A stretch of 64,000 nucleotides of DNA, taken from positions 239,829 through 303,828 of the forward strand of contig JAQUAI010000001.1 of assembly GCA_028687335.1 (NCBI GenBank), given 5' to 3'. Below are positions 49,039 to 57,163 of the stretch, in pieces. Under the pieces are notes generated by a model, which saw nothing but the letters and a program-made list of their open reading frames with translations, had not been told where the DNA came from and searched no databases. Within the stretch, counting starts at the first letter, position 1. The number at the start of each line of letters is the position of its first letter. The DNA is from Gallionella sp. Its GTDB lineage: Bacteria; Pseudomonadota; Gammaproteobacteria; Burkholderiales; Gallionellaceae. The translations under genes and the position numbers were made by a program.

Positions 49039-51240
49039 ATGACCGACGCTCAAGCTTTGCAGCCAAATAAGCATCATGCACTTCCTAGTCTCAAGGAGCA
49101 GGAGGAGGGGGAATTGGATCTTCTGATTTACTGGCGCAGTATCCTCAAGCGCAAGTTCCAGATACTGCAGTTGGCGGGTGCGATTGCATTGCTGGCAACG
49201 GTGATCGTGTTTATGAAAACACCGATCTACATTTCTACCGTGACACTATTGATTGAGCAAAACAAAGCCAAGGTGGTGTCAATCGAGGATGTGTACGGCG
49301 GCGTGGGGCAAACCAAGGAGCATTTTCAAACTCAATCTGAAATCATCAAATCCCGTGCTGTTGCGGGCATGGTTGTTGACAAGCTGAAGTTGACGACGCA
49401 TCCCGACTTTGATCCGCGTGCGAATAAATCATTTTTGGTTTCGACTTTGGCGGCAATCGGCATTGCTGGCGAGGCAGTCACTGAGGCTGAAGTTAAAAAA
49501 GCTGTGACAGAAGAGCTCATGGAAAACATGACGGTTGAGCCGGTTCGGCTGAGCCAGTTGGTGAAAGTCAGTTATGCCTCCCCAGATAAAGAGTTGGCGG
49601 CAAAAATCGCCAACACCATTGCGGATGCATACATCGACAGCGATATGGATGCCCGCTACCAGATGACGCAAAAGGCGAGTGCTTGGCTGAATCAGCGCTT
49701 GGTAGGACTGAAATCGGAGTTGGAAAAGTCCGAGCGGAGTTTGCAAGAGTATCGCGAGCGTGAGCATATTGTTGATGCCAAGGACATGGCTTATGGTGGC
49801 GCAAGTAGTATGCTGGAAGGCTTGATGGCTAGCTTGGTCACGGCACGTATGAATCGTGCCACGGCTGAAAGTGCCTACAACCAAGTTAAATCAGCCAAAG
49901 GGAATATGGAGCAACAGCCTGTTGTATTGCGTAACCCGCTGGTTGCGAAGATGAAAGAGGTGGTGGGCGACAGCGAGCGTAAAGTATCCGAATTCACGAA
50001 TCGTTACGGCCCCGATCACGTCAAGATGATTCAAGCGCAAGCGGAGTTGAAGCAGGCAAAGGAAAACTTGCGGCGCCAAATACAGGATGTTGTTATCGGC
50101 ATGGAGCGCGAGTATGAGGCGGCACGCGCAAATGAAAATGCACTGGCTGGTGCGGTAGCTGAAGCCAAGGGCACGATTCAGGGTTCCAATCGCAAAGACT
50201 TTGAGTTGACTGCATTAGAGCGCGATGTCACGACTAACCGTCAAATCTATGACATGTTCATGGGGCGCTTCAAGGAAACAAGTGCCGCAGGTGATATGCA
50301 AAATGGTGTGGTGGCGCGCGTGGTTGATCCCGCTACGATTGCAGATCGTCCGGCCAAACCCAAGAAAATGCAGATTATTTTTATCGCTTTTGTGTTGGGA
50401 TTATTCTTGGGTGCTCTGGTCGCTGTGTTGCTCGAACGCTTGGATAATACGGTGAAGTCAGCTGAAGATGCGGAAGTTAAGTTGGGTATGCCGGTACTGA
50501 CTACCGTGCCATTGTTGGATATAGAGCACGGTCAAAATCCAGCACACCACTACATTGATGAGCCGAAATCGGTGTTTTCCGAGGCGGTGCGTACTGCTCG
50601 AACTGGCATTCTGTTGTCCGCGATTGATTGTCCAAACAAGATTCTTATTGTCACCTCTTCCGTACCGGGTGAGGGTAAATCGACCTTTGCGATCAATTTG
50701 GCGATTTCTCATGCGCAGACTAAGAAGGTATTGCTGATCGATGCTGATATGCGTCGCCCTACCGTGGCTAAGACCCTCGGTTTGGATGCCGGTAAACCAG
50801 GGTTGTCGATGCTGGTGTCGGGTAGTGCGACCTTGGATAGTTGCCTGCAAAGTATCGAGGGAAGCTCGTTGAGTATCGTGACGGCAGGTGCGATTCCGCC
50901 GAATCCGCTAGAGTTGCTGTTGTCGCAAAAATTCAAAGAAACTTTGGATGCGCTTAGCGAGCAGTTTGATGTGGTTATCATCGACTCTCCACCAGTGCAG
51001 TTGGTCAGCGATGCGGTTGTGTTGTCGACCATGGCAACGGGTGTCGTGTTTGTGGTTAAGGCCGAGTCAACTCCTTACCAGATTGCACGTCGTTGCATTC
51101 GTACTTTGGTTGCGGCAGATGCCAGCTTGTTCGGCGTTACGCTAAATCAACTCGATTACAAAAAAGCCGACCGTTACTACGGTGCGTATACCGGCTATGC
51201 CAGCAATGGCTACGACGGCTATTACACCAAGTCGACCTAA
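49039..51240 (+). CDS. Chain-length determinant and bacterial tyrosine kinase, Wzc type
   Basis: A 733-residue inner-membrane protein. A Wzz domain with the first helix (about residues 38-60), a long periplasmic coiled region (200-400), a GNVR-like segment (DFELTALERDV), the second helix (about 445-465) and a cytoplasmic kinase domain (from about 510). Walker A is VPGEGKST, Walker A' is LLIDADMRRP and Walker B is VVIIDSPP. The C-terminus has a Tyr cluster (DRYYGAYTGY, DGYYT) used for autophosphorylation. The PHP-type phosphatase follows 21 bp downstream. Confidence 0.93.
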   Translation: MTDAQALQPNKHHALPSLKEQEEGELDLLIYWRSILKRKFQILQLAGAIALLATVIVFMKTPIYISTVTLLIEQNKAKVVSIEDVYGGVGQTKEHFQTQSEIIKSRAVAGMVVDKLKLTTHPDFDPRANKSFLVSTLAAIGIAGEAVTEAEVKKAVTEELMENMTVEPVRLSQLVKVSYASPDKELAAKIANTIADAYIDSDMDARYQMTQKASAWLNQRLVGLKSELEKSERSLQEYREREHIVDAKDMAYGGASSMLEGLMASLVTARMNRATAESAYNQVKSAKGNMEQQPVVLRNPLVAKMKEVVGDSERKVSEFTNRYGPDHVKMIQAQAELKQAKENLRRQIQDVVIGMEREYEAARANENALAGAVAEAKGTIQGSNRKDFELTALERDVTTNRQIYDMFMGRFKETSAAGDMQNGVVARVVDPATIADRPAKPKKMQIIFIAFVLGLFLGALVAVLLERLDNTVKSAEDAEVKLGMPVLTTVPLLDIEHGQNPAHHYIDEPKSVFSEAVRTARTGILLSAIDCPNKILIVTSSVPGEGKSTFAINLAISHAQTKKVLLIDADMRRPTVAKTLGLDAGKPGLSMLVSGSATLDSCLQSIEGSSLSIVTAGAIPPNPLELLLSQKFKETLDALSEQFDVVIIDSPPVQLVSDAVVLSTMATGVVFVVKAESTPYQIARRCIRTLVAADASLFGVTLNQLDYKKADRYYGAYTGYASNGYDGYYTKST

Positions 51241-51261
51241 GTACCGCATGGGTGACGCACC

Positions 51262-51981
51262 ATGATCGACCTGCATTGTCACTATCTGCCGGGCATCGAT
51301 GATGGTGCGGCTACGCTGGCGGAAGCCTTATTCCTTGCCCGTGCCGCAGTTGCCGACGGCATCACGATAGCGGCGATGACACCCCACGTTCATGTGGGGC
51401 GTTATGAGAATTCCCTAACATCAATTTTGTCAGCGGTTGTTGCGTTTAAGCGCGCATTGGCACATGAGCATATTCCTTTGCAAATTGTGCCTGGGGGGGA
51501 AGTGAGGCTTTCTCCTGAGATTATGGAATGGTTAGCACAGGATGAGTTGCCCTACCTTGGTGTGGTCGATGGCTACCGCATTATGTTGCTGGAGTTGCCG
51601 CATGATCGTGTGCCGCTAGGCTCTGACCGCTTAGTGCGCTGGCTACTAGAAAATAAAGTACGTCCCATGATTGCACACCCCGAACGAAACAAAGAGGTGA
51701 TGTCGAACATCGACAAGCTCTATCCTTTTGTGGATATGGGATGTTACTTTCAGGTGACCTCGGCTTCATTGATCGGTGAATTCGGACGGGCTGCGCAAGA
51801 TATTGCGCTCAAGATGATTGAGAACGACTGGGTATCTGTGTTGGCGACTGATGCGCATAATCTGGAGCATCGGGCTCCGAGAATGACGCAAGCTAAAGCG
51901 TTTCTTGAACAGCGTGGTATGGTGGGCTTGGCTGAGCGGTTGACGCAAACCACGCCAGCCCGAATTCTTGGTATTCATTGA
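51262..51981 (+). CDS. PHP-type protein-tyrosine phosphatase, CpsB/YwqE family
   Basis: A 239-residue metal enzyme that removes phosphate from Wzc-type kinases. The PHP metal residues are visible: DLHCHYLPGIDDG at the N-terminus, TPHVH, GGEVRL, MIAHPERN and ATDAHN near the end. The order kinase then phosphatase is the rule for capsule loci of this type. It follows wzc by 21 bp and precedes a TPR-like gene by 12 bp. Confidence 0.92.
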   Translation: MIDLHCHYLPGIDDGAATLAEALFLARAAVADGITIAAMTPHVHVGRYENSLTSILSAVVAFKRALAHEHIPLQIVPGGEVRLSPEIMEWLAQDELPYLGVVDGYRIMLLELPHDRVPLGSDRLVRWLLENKVRPMIAHPERNKEVMSNIDKLYPFVDMGCYFQVTSASLIGEFGRAAQDIALKMIENDWVSVLATDAHNLEHRAPRMTQAKAFLEQRGMVGLAERLTQTTPARILGIH

Positions 51982-51993
51982 ACGGAACTGAAT

Positions 51994-52629
51994 ATGACGC
52001 GTTCAACGGCGGCACGCATTGTCGTTACTTTGGTGATCCTGCTTTTTTCGGTGTATTTGGGGAAAATAGGCGCAGCTGAATTTCTGCGCCTAGAGCCCTG
52101 TGAGTATCTGGATCGTGTTCAGGCTTTGAATCAACTCCCTGCGCCGATCGAGCTTGCTCGCGCGACAAAGCGTTTGCGGCTTGCGCAACGGTTTGATGCG
52201 GATAATCCGATTATTCAAGAGTATCTGGCTTTAGCCATATTTTATCGAGCCGATTTGAGTGGCTTTGATCGGAATTTGCAGCACGATTTTTTTGAACAGG
52301 CGATGGTCGAGTATCAAGCGGCTTTGAAAATTAGGCCTAATTCCGGCTATTTGTGGGCGGCAGTGCTGCTGACTCAGCATGCATTGATCGCGACTAGCAA
52401 ACCGGAGGGGGGGGGGCAAGAACAAGTGGTTGCGACTGATCCGGCAGCATTGAAGAACTTGAGTTTGGCCTTGTCGCGCGCCTCGCAATTAGCACCGCTT
52501 GAGCATGGTGTATTGCAACGAGTTGTTCGTGTTGGGCGACTGTATTACACCGAAATCAGCGATGCAGATCGCCTGCTGGTTGATGCCGCAGTTGCCAGAG
52601 CGCTGAAGCTGCGGTTGAAAATCGATTGA
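51994..52629 (+). CDS. TPR-like exopolysaccharide-cluster membrane protein
   Basis: A 211-residue protein with one N-terminal hydrophobic helix (residues 8-25, AARIVVTLVILLFSVYL) and a helical periplasmic part with TPR-like pairs (for example EQAMVEYQAALKIRPNSGYLW). No enzyme motif is seen. A ten-G run (52407-52416) codes for glycines 139-141 in PEGGGQ. Its place after the phosphatase suggests an accessory role in polymerisation or export, which is inferred from position only. Confidence 0.6.
   Translation: MTRSTAARIVVTLVILLFSVYLGKIGAAEFLRLEPCEYLDRVQALNQLPAPIELARATKRLRLAQRFDADNPIIQEYLALAIFYRADLSGFDRNLQHDFFEQAMVEYQAALKIRPNSGYLWAAVLLTQHALIATSKPEGGGQEQVVATDPAALKNLSLALSRASQLAPLEHGVLQRVVRVGRLYYTEISDADRLLVDAAVARALKLRLKID
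52407..52416 (+). repeat. Homopolymer of ten G in the TPR-like gene
   Basis: Ten consecutive G in frame near residue 140 of 211. Slippage would truncate the last third of the protein. Confidence 0.75.
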
Positions 52630-52753
52630 GGAATTGAATTTAATTAAAATTGTAGTTGATCGAGGAATGGTTACCTGCTAGAGTCGCGCCAGCATGAAAG
52701 AATTGTAGCGTACGTACACACATACACATTAATTTTACGAAAGGATTTTAAAG

Positions 52754-53308
52754 ATGAAATTCACCACATTAAAAGTTGCAGCTCTGACTGTTGCGCTACT
52801 CGGTATGTCCCAGTTTGCCGTTGCGGATAACGACGATAAAGGCGATAAGTCCCGTACGTTGACCGTTTCCCAAGCCGCTGACAAAATTAAAGGCGAAGAG
52901 GGTAAGACTAAGCGTACTGCTCAGCAAATGATCGCCAAGGCAGTTGAGTTGTTCAAAGAAGGCAAGATCAGCGAAGCGACTGCGATGTCTGCGCTGGCTG
53001 ATGTTTTGGGGAATAACAGCCCTGAAATTGGTAATGCTTATTCCGCACTAATCAATGCGGGTGCTAATAAAGACGTGGTTTTGACTGCGGCGGTCACGGC
53101 TGGCGTTGACACGGGTAAGCTGGGTGAAGCAACTGGTGCTGGTGGTGGTGCTGGTGGTGGTACTGGTGGTGGTACTGGTGGTGGTACTGGTGGTTTTGCT
53201 GGTGGTACTGGTGGTGGTTTTTCCGGTTTCTCCAGCAGTACAGGTGGAGGTGGGTCGACAACGACAACTCCTGTTGTATGTGCCACGGCTCCTGTTACTC
53301 CTTGTTAA
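52754..53308 (+). CDS. Secreted glycine-rich protein of unknown function
   Basis: A 184-residue precursor with a signal peptide (cleavage near AVA-D25). The mature part has a charged helical region (residues 26-125, KSRTLTVSQAADKI, AKAVELFKEGKISEATAMSAL), a Gly/Thr-rich tail (127-160) from 12-base tandem units, a Ser/Thr linker, and a C-terminal Cys pair nine residues apart (VCATAPVTPC) able to form a disulfide. It has a GAAAGGA site. It stands between the EPS cluster and LapG, so a matrix or surface role is plausible. No family is recognised. Confidence 0.6.
   Translation: MKFTTLKVAALTVALLGMSQFAVADNDDKGDKSRTLTVSQAADKIKGEEGKTKRTAQQMIAKAVELFKEGKISEATAMSALADVLGNNSPEIGNAYSALINAGANKDVVLTAAVTAGVDTGKLGEATGAGGGAGGGTGGGTGGGTGGFAGGTGGGFSGFSSSTGGGGSTTTTPVVCATAPVTPC
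53135..53218 (+). repeat. In-frame tandem repeat, 12-bp GGTGGTGGTACT units
   Basis: Four exact or near-exact 12-base units (53141-53152, 53153-53164, 53165-53176, 53177-53188) with partial units on both sides, coding GGGA/GGGT. Being a multiple of three, changes in copy number would alter tail length without a frameshift. Confidence 0.85.
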
Positions 53309-53334
53309 TGTAACCTGAGCTCAGGTTTAGTAGG

Positions 53335-53371
53335 CAAGCCCTGACTGAGATCCAGCGGGGCTTGTTTATTT
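53335..53371 (+). terminator. Probable terminator after the glycine-rich gene
   Basis: CAAGCCC (53335-53341) pairs with GGGCTTG (53358-53364), loop of 16 bases, followed by TTTATTTGT. A 16-bp palindrome AACCTGAGCTCAGGTT (53312-53327) lies between the stop and this hairpin. Confidence 0.65.
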
Positions 53372-53397
53372 GTACTCGTATTTTCAGGATATTCAAC

Positions 53398-54099
53398 TTG
53401 TTGAATCATTTACGTCTGTTCACACTGAGCCTGTACTGCGCCCGTATAGGGTTCGCAGCCACGCTGCTTGTGCTGCCGACGTTGCTGTTTGCGCTACATA
53501 CGGACTTTTCCCCTGGCTTGTTGCGTTATCTTGAAGATAAGTGGGATGACGATGCGGCTGATCGCGCTTTGAGTTGGCAGCAGTTGATACGCAAACAAGA
53601 AAAATTTGCGGCTACGCTCGCTAATCCCCTACGTGCCGAGCGTAACTGGGTTACTGCCGACAACACTTTCTGGAATTACCTTCCCTATTTCCGCGATTTA
53701 AGACATTGGGGGGCGGATGACTATTGGGCAACGCCACTTGAGTCATTGGGGAGTGATGGGGCTGATTGCGAAGACTATGCGATCGGCAAGTATTTTACGT
53801 TGAAGGCATTGGGCGTGCCCGCGCAGAAGTTGCGTATCACTTACGTGCGTGCGCTCAAGTGGAATGAGGCCCATATGGTGTTGGCTTATTACCCAGAGCC
53901 GGATGCCGATCCTTATATCTTGGATAATCTGGTGCCTGATGTTCTGCCAGCTTCGCAACGCACTGATCTGGAGCCGGTATATAGCTTTAACGACGATGAC
54001 TTATGGACGGTTACGCAACAAAATAGTGTGGGTAAGTCTAGTCAGATTCGTAAATGGCGTGACTTGCTAGAAAAAATGGAAAATGAGCGCAAGCTCTAG
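53398..54099 (+). CDS. lapG: LapG-type periplasmic cysteine protease (BTLCP family)
   Basis: Cleaves the N-terminal anchor of LapA-type adhesins, releasing cells from biofilms. The predicted protease has 233 residues, with the catalytic triad C124 (ADCEDY), H159 (EAHMVL) and D176 (YILDNL). An N-terminal hydrophobic segment (to about residue 33) exports it. The start is uncertain: TTG 53398 with AGGA upstream is preferred because a more upstream TTG would fall in the terminator. The next gene, lapD, lies 12 bp after the stop. The adhesin substrate is not in the window. Confidence 0.88.
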   Translation: MLNHLRLFTLSLYCARIGFAATLLVLPTLLFALHTDFSPGLLRYLEDKWDDDAADRALSWQQLIRKQEKFAATLANPLRAERNWVTADNTFWNYLPYFRDLRHWGADDYWATPLESLGSDGADCEDYAIGKYFTLKALGVPAQKLRITYVRALKWNEAHMVLAYYPEPDADPYILDNLVPDVLPASQRTDLEPVYSFNDDDLWTVTQQNSVGKSSQIRKWRDLLEKMENERKL

Positions 54100-54111
54100 G
54101 GAGAGAACGAG

Positions 54112-56064
54112 ATGACTTTATTCAAGCAGCTATCTATCGGCATTTCACTGGGTTTTTTATTTTTACTAGCGGGAATCGAGCTGATCTACATTGGCAATGC
54201 AAAGACTTATTTGCAGAATCAATTAACCTCGCACTCTCAGGATGCAGCAACTTCGCTCGGCATGATCTTGCCGCTGCAGATGGAAAGTGGTGACGAGGTA
54301 CGTATTGAGACCACGATCAACGCAGTGTTTGATCGCGGTTTTTATCAGTCCATTCTGGTTATCAACGGCAAGGGCGAGACGGTTGTGCTGAAGCAATTAT
54401 CGCCTACTCCACCGGATGTTCCTGAGTGGTTTACACGCATGGTGGTATTGCAAGCGCCGGTTGCTGAGTCGATGATCACCAAGGGCTGGCGTCAGATGGG
54501 GCGGGTGATTGTTTCTAGTCATCCCAATTTTGCTTATCAGCAGCTGTATAAAACAACAGTCGGAACCTCATTGTGGCTGCTTGGGTTGTATGTTGTATGC
54601 GTGAATTTTGTACGTGGCTTTTTACGCACAATTTTGCGTCCTTTGGAAGAAATAGAGTCTGTCGCAAAGTCGATTAGCGAACGTGATTTCAAAACGGTTG
54701 TGAGTCGGCCTAAAACTCGTGAGCTGAAAAGTGTGGTCGCCGCTATTAATAGCTTGTCGGGAAAAATTCGGGCGATTATAGAAGGCGAAGTTGCGGCGGC
54801 GAATCGCTTTCGCCAAGAAGCCAATATTGATGATTTAACTCAACTCGATAATCGGCGCAGTTTTGAGTCGAAAATCAAAGCTAATTTGGATGCGCGCGTC
54901 GATGTGCCATCCGGTGTGCTCTATCTAATTCAGATAGGTAACTTCAAAGAATTTAATGCGGATCAAGGCTACAAGTCCGGCGATGAGCTACTCAAGAAAA
55001 TCGGTGCGGTGTTGTCGGGCATTGCCCACGCTGACGAAACGATTCGTTCGCGTATCAATGGCGCCACCTTTGTGCTGGCAGTGTTTAATCTAAGTCGCGC
55101 AGAGGCGGCGCAACTTGGCGAACTGGTAAGTGAAAAAGTCGGATTGGCAATCGCTGAGTCCGCTGCTGGCGCTGAGATTAGCTACGGTTGCGGCGGTGCT
55201 TTCTACGAAAAGGAAGTGCAGTCGTTGGGTAACTTGATGGCAGTTGCGGATATGGCGATGTTGCAATCCATGACCAGCGGGCGTGCTAAGCCAGTGTTGT
55301 TGGATTGCAAAGCCGAAACAGATGATGAGCTTGGTTCGCAACACTGGAAAAAAATGATTTTGGAAGCACTGGCAGGCAATCGTATTGCATTGCTGTCGCA
55401 GCCCGCGATGTCGTTTGATGGGCATACGCAATTACAGTACGAGGTGGTGGGGCGCTTGATTGATGAAGATGGGGAGTTAGTTGCCGCTGCCAAGTTTGTT
55501 CCCATGGCGATTCGTCACCACTTGACGGCGATGGTTGATCAAAAGCTGCTTGAGAAAGTTTTTCAGGTTTTGGAAAGTGAGCAGCAATCGACGCAGCAGG
55601 TTGCGATTAATCTATTCATTCGTACCGTTGACGATAAAGCGTTCACAGATTGGCTGTTTGCTAGCCTTGCCGGTAGGCCAAACGTGGCCAAACGCATTGT
55701 GTTTGAGTTTGCCGAGTTTGGTGTGGTGCAGAACCTTGCTGCCTTGGCAGACTTCGTGGGCAAGGCGCGTCAATTGGGCGCTGATTTCGCTGTTGATAAT
55801 TTTGGTCTGCATCACTCTGCGTTTGAATACTTACAAACTCTGCGTCCCGCGTATATCAAACTCAGTGCCAGTTTTATTATTGACCTTATCAATAGTCGCG
55901 AAAATCAGTTCTTTATCTCGTCTATTGTCAAAATTACCAAACCTTTGGAAATTAAGAGCATTGCCATGGGGGTTGAAAACGAGGTCTTGCTAGCTAAGCT
56001 GAAAGAACTTGGGGTGGATGGCTATCAAGGCTATGCGACAGGTGAGTTGACGCGAATTGCGTGA
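54112..56064 (+). CDS. lapD: LapD-type c-di-GMP receptor (degenerate GGDEF-EAL)
   Basis: Inner-membrane receptor that sequesters LapG when c-di-GMP is high. The 650 residues show an N-terminal helix (about 7-30), a LapD_MoxY_N periplasmic domain (to about 145), a second helix (147-165), HAMP (170-220), a degenerate GGDEF (230-395, with NGATF at the catalytic site), and an EAL-type domain (400-650) with YEVVGRL in place of the EAL motif. Both output domains lack catalytic residues, as expected. It follows lapG directly. Confidence 0.9.
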   Translation: MTLFKQLSIGISLGFLFLLAGIELIYIGNAKTYLQNQLTSHSQDAATSLGMILPLQMESGDEVRIETTINAVFDRGFYQSILVINGKGETVVLKQLSPTPPDVPEWFTRMVVLQAPVAESMITKGWRQMGRVIVSSHPNFAYQQLYKTTVGTSLWLLGLYVVCVNFVRGFLRTILRPLEEIESVAKSISERDFKTVVSRPKTRELKSVVAAINSLSGKIRAIIEGEVAAANRFRQEANIDDLTQLDNRRSFESKIKANLDARVDVPSGVLYLIQIGNFKEFNADQGYKSGDELLKKIGAVLSGIAHADETIRSRINGATFVLAVFNLSRAEAAQLGELVSEKVGLAIAESAAGAEISYGCGGAFYEKEVQSLGNLMAVADMAMLQSMTSGRAKPVLLDCKAETDDELGSQHWKKMILEALAGNRIALLSQPAMSFDGHTQLQYEVVGRLIDEDGELVAAAKFVPMAIRHHLTAMVDQKLLEKVFQVLESEQQSTQQVAINLFIRTVDDKAFTDWLFASLAGRPNVAKRIVFEFAEFGVVQNLAALADFVGKARQLGADFAVDNFGLHHSAFEYLQTLRPAYIKLSASFIIDLINSRENQFFISSIVKITKPLEIKSIAMGVENEVLLAKLKELGVDGYQGYATGELTRIA

Positions 56065-56072
56065 TAGTAGGC

Positions 56073-56894
56073 TCAATAGCAAAAGCGTCCATGCAGTTCG
56101 TCAAGATTCAATTCATGCAGAATACTTTCTAGGCGCGCGCGCGCATTTTTGCGCGGAATTCCGTTCTTGCGGGCGATGATCAGTTCGTTTTTCATCGAGT
56201 GTTCCCAGCCAATCAATTCGGTGACCGTGACTTGGTAGCCGTGTGATTCGAGCAGCAGGCAACGCAATACGTTGGTGAGATGGCTGCCGAATTCGCGCGC
56301 ATGAATCGGATGGCGCCATATTTCCGATAGCGGTGTGAGGCCGAAAGACTGATTTTTATTTTTGTTAAGTGTGGCTGCAACTTCGGCTTGGCAGCAGGGC
56401 ACCAGCACTATGCTGTGCGCTTGTTTGTGTAGCGCGAAACGGATCGCATCATCAGTCGCGGTGTTGCAAGCATGCAGCGCGGTCACAATATCGATCACGG
56501 GTGGCAAAGCTGCGGCCTGAATCGAGTCTTCCACACTCAGGTTTAAGAAGCTCATGCGTGTAAAGCCGAGCTTGTTCGCTAATTCCGATGACTTTTCTAC
56601 CAGTTCCTGGCGCGTTTCGATGCCATAGATATGCCCGCAATTACGCGACTTGAGGAATAGGTCGTAGAGGATGAAGCCCAAATAGGATTTCCCCGCGCCG
56701 TGGTCAACTAAGGTTAAGTCATCCTGTTTCTCAAGCACCTCCAATAGCAGGGGTTCAATGAAACGGAACAAGTGATAGACCTGTTTTAGTTTGCGGCGAC
56801 TATCCTGGTTGAGTTTGCCGTCACGGGTGAGGATGTGAAGTTCTTTCAGTAACTCAATGGACTGATCTGGGCGAATCTCTGGAATGTTGGGCAT
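56073..56894 (-). CDS. Class I SAM-dependent methyltransferase, METTL25/GSTCD-like
   Basis: A 273-residue protein. A Rossmann-type SAM pocket starts with LVDHGAGKSYLGFIL (about residue 62), followed by GIETRQELVE, and NCGHIYG. A distal VTALHACNTATDDA and VLVPCCQAE match the methyltransferase domain family 32 that includes GSTCD. The substrate, possibly RNA or protein, is not readable. It lies 14 bp after the SemiSWEET gene and may be the last gene of the metal-efflux transcript; it is convergent with lapD. Confidence 0.75.
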   Translation of the reverse strand: MPNIPEIRPDQSIELLKELHILTRDGKLNQDSRRKLKQVYHLFRFIEPLLLEVLEKQDDLTLVDHGAGKSYLGFILYDLFLKSRNCGHIYGIETRQELVEKSSELANKLGFTRMSFLNLSVEDSIQAAALPPVIDIVTALHACNTATDDAIRFALHKQAHSIVLVPCCQAEVAATLNKNKNQSFGLTPLSEIWRHPIHAREFGSHLTNVLRCLLLESHGYQVTVTELIGWEHSMKNELIIARKNGIPRKNARARLESILHELNLDELHGRFCY

Positions 56895-56908
56895 GTGTAT
56901 TTACAGGG

Positions 56909-57163
56909 TTAACCAAAACGGATTTTCATTACCAGCACCGCTCCCGCCAATAGCAAGGTGATGCCGTTGGCGGCGATGATGGGTAAAGATCCTATCATCA
57001 GGCCGTATACCAGCCATAAACCGACACCCGTCGTGAATAAAATATACATGCCGAGCGAGATGTCAGCAGTATGGCGGCTGTGCCACACCCGCCATACTTG
57101 GGGAATGAACGAGAGTGTGGTGAAGGTGGCGGCAATGCTCCCCACCCAATCAATAGTGGTCAT
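56909..57163 (-). CDS. SemiSWEET-type small transporter
   Basis: An 84-residue protein with three membrane helices (about 5-25, 38-56, 62-80) and the PQ-loop motif SFIPQVW in the first. SemiSWEETs work as homodimers and move sugars across the inner membrane. Start 57163 gives MTTIDWVG; this overlaps the end of the CzcC-like gene by 14 bp. The link to metal efflux may be only positional. Confidence 0.85.
   Translation of the reverse strand: MTTIDWVGSIAATFTTLSFIPQVWRVWHSRHTADISLGMYILFTTGVGLWLVYGLMIGSLPIIAANGITLLLAGAVLVMKIRFG

Noticed and set aside
53038..53286. Long proline-rich frame on the minus strand opposite the glycine-rich gene
   Set aside because: It is the mirror of the GGT repeat and has no ribosome site; the plus-strand frame has a signal peptide.
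53312..53327. Palindrome AACCTGAGCTCAGGTT as a regulator site
   Set aside because: It lies between a stop codon and a terminator, so a role in 3'-end structure is more likely; no promoter is near.
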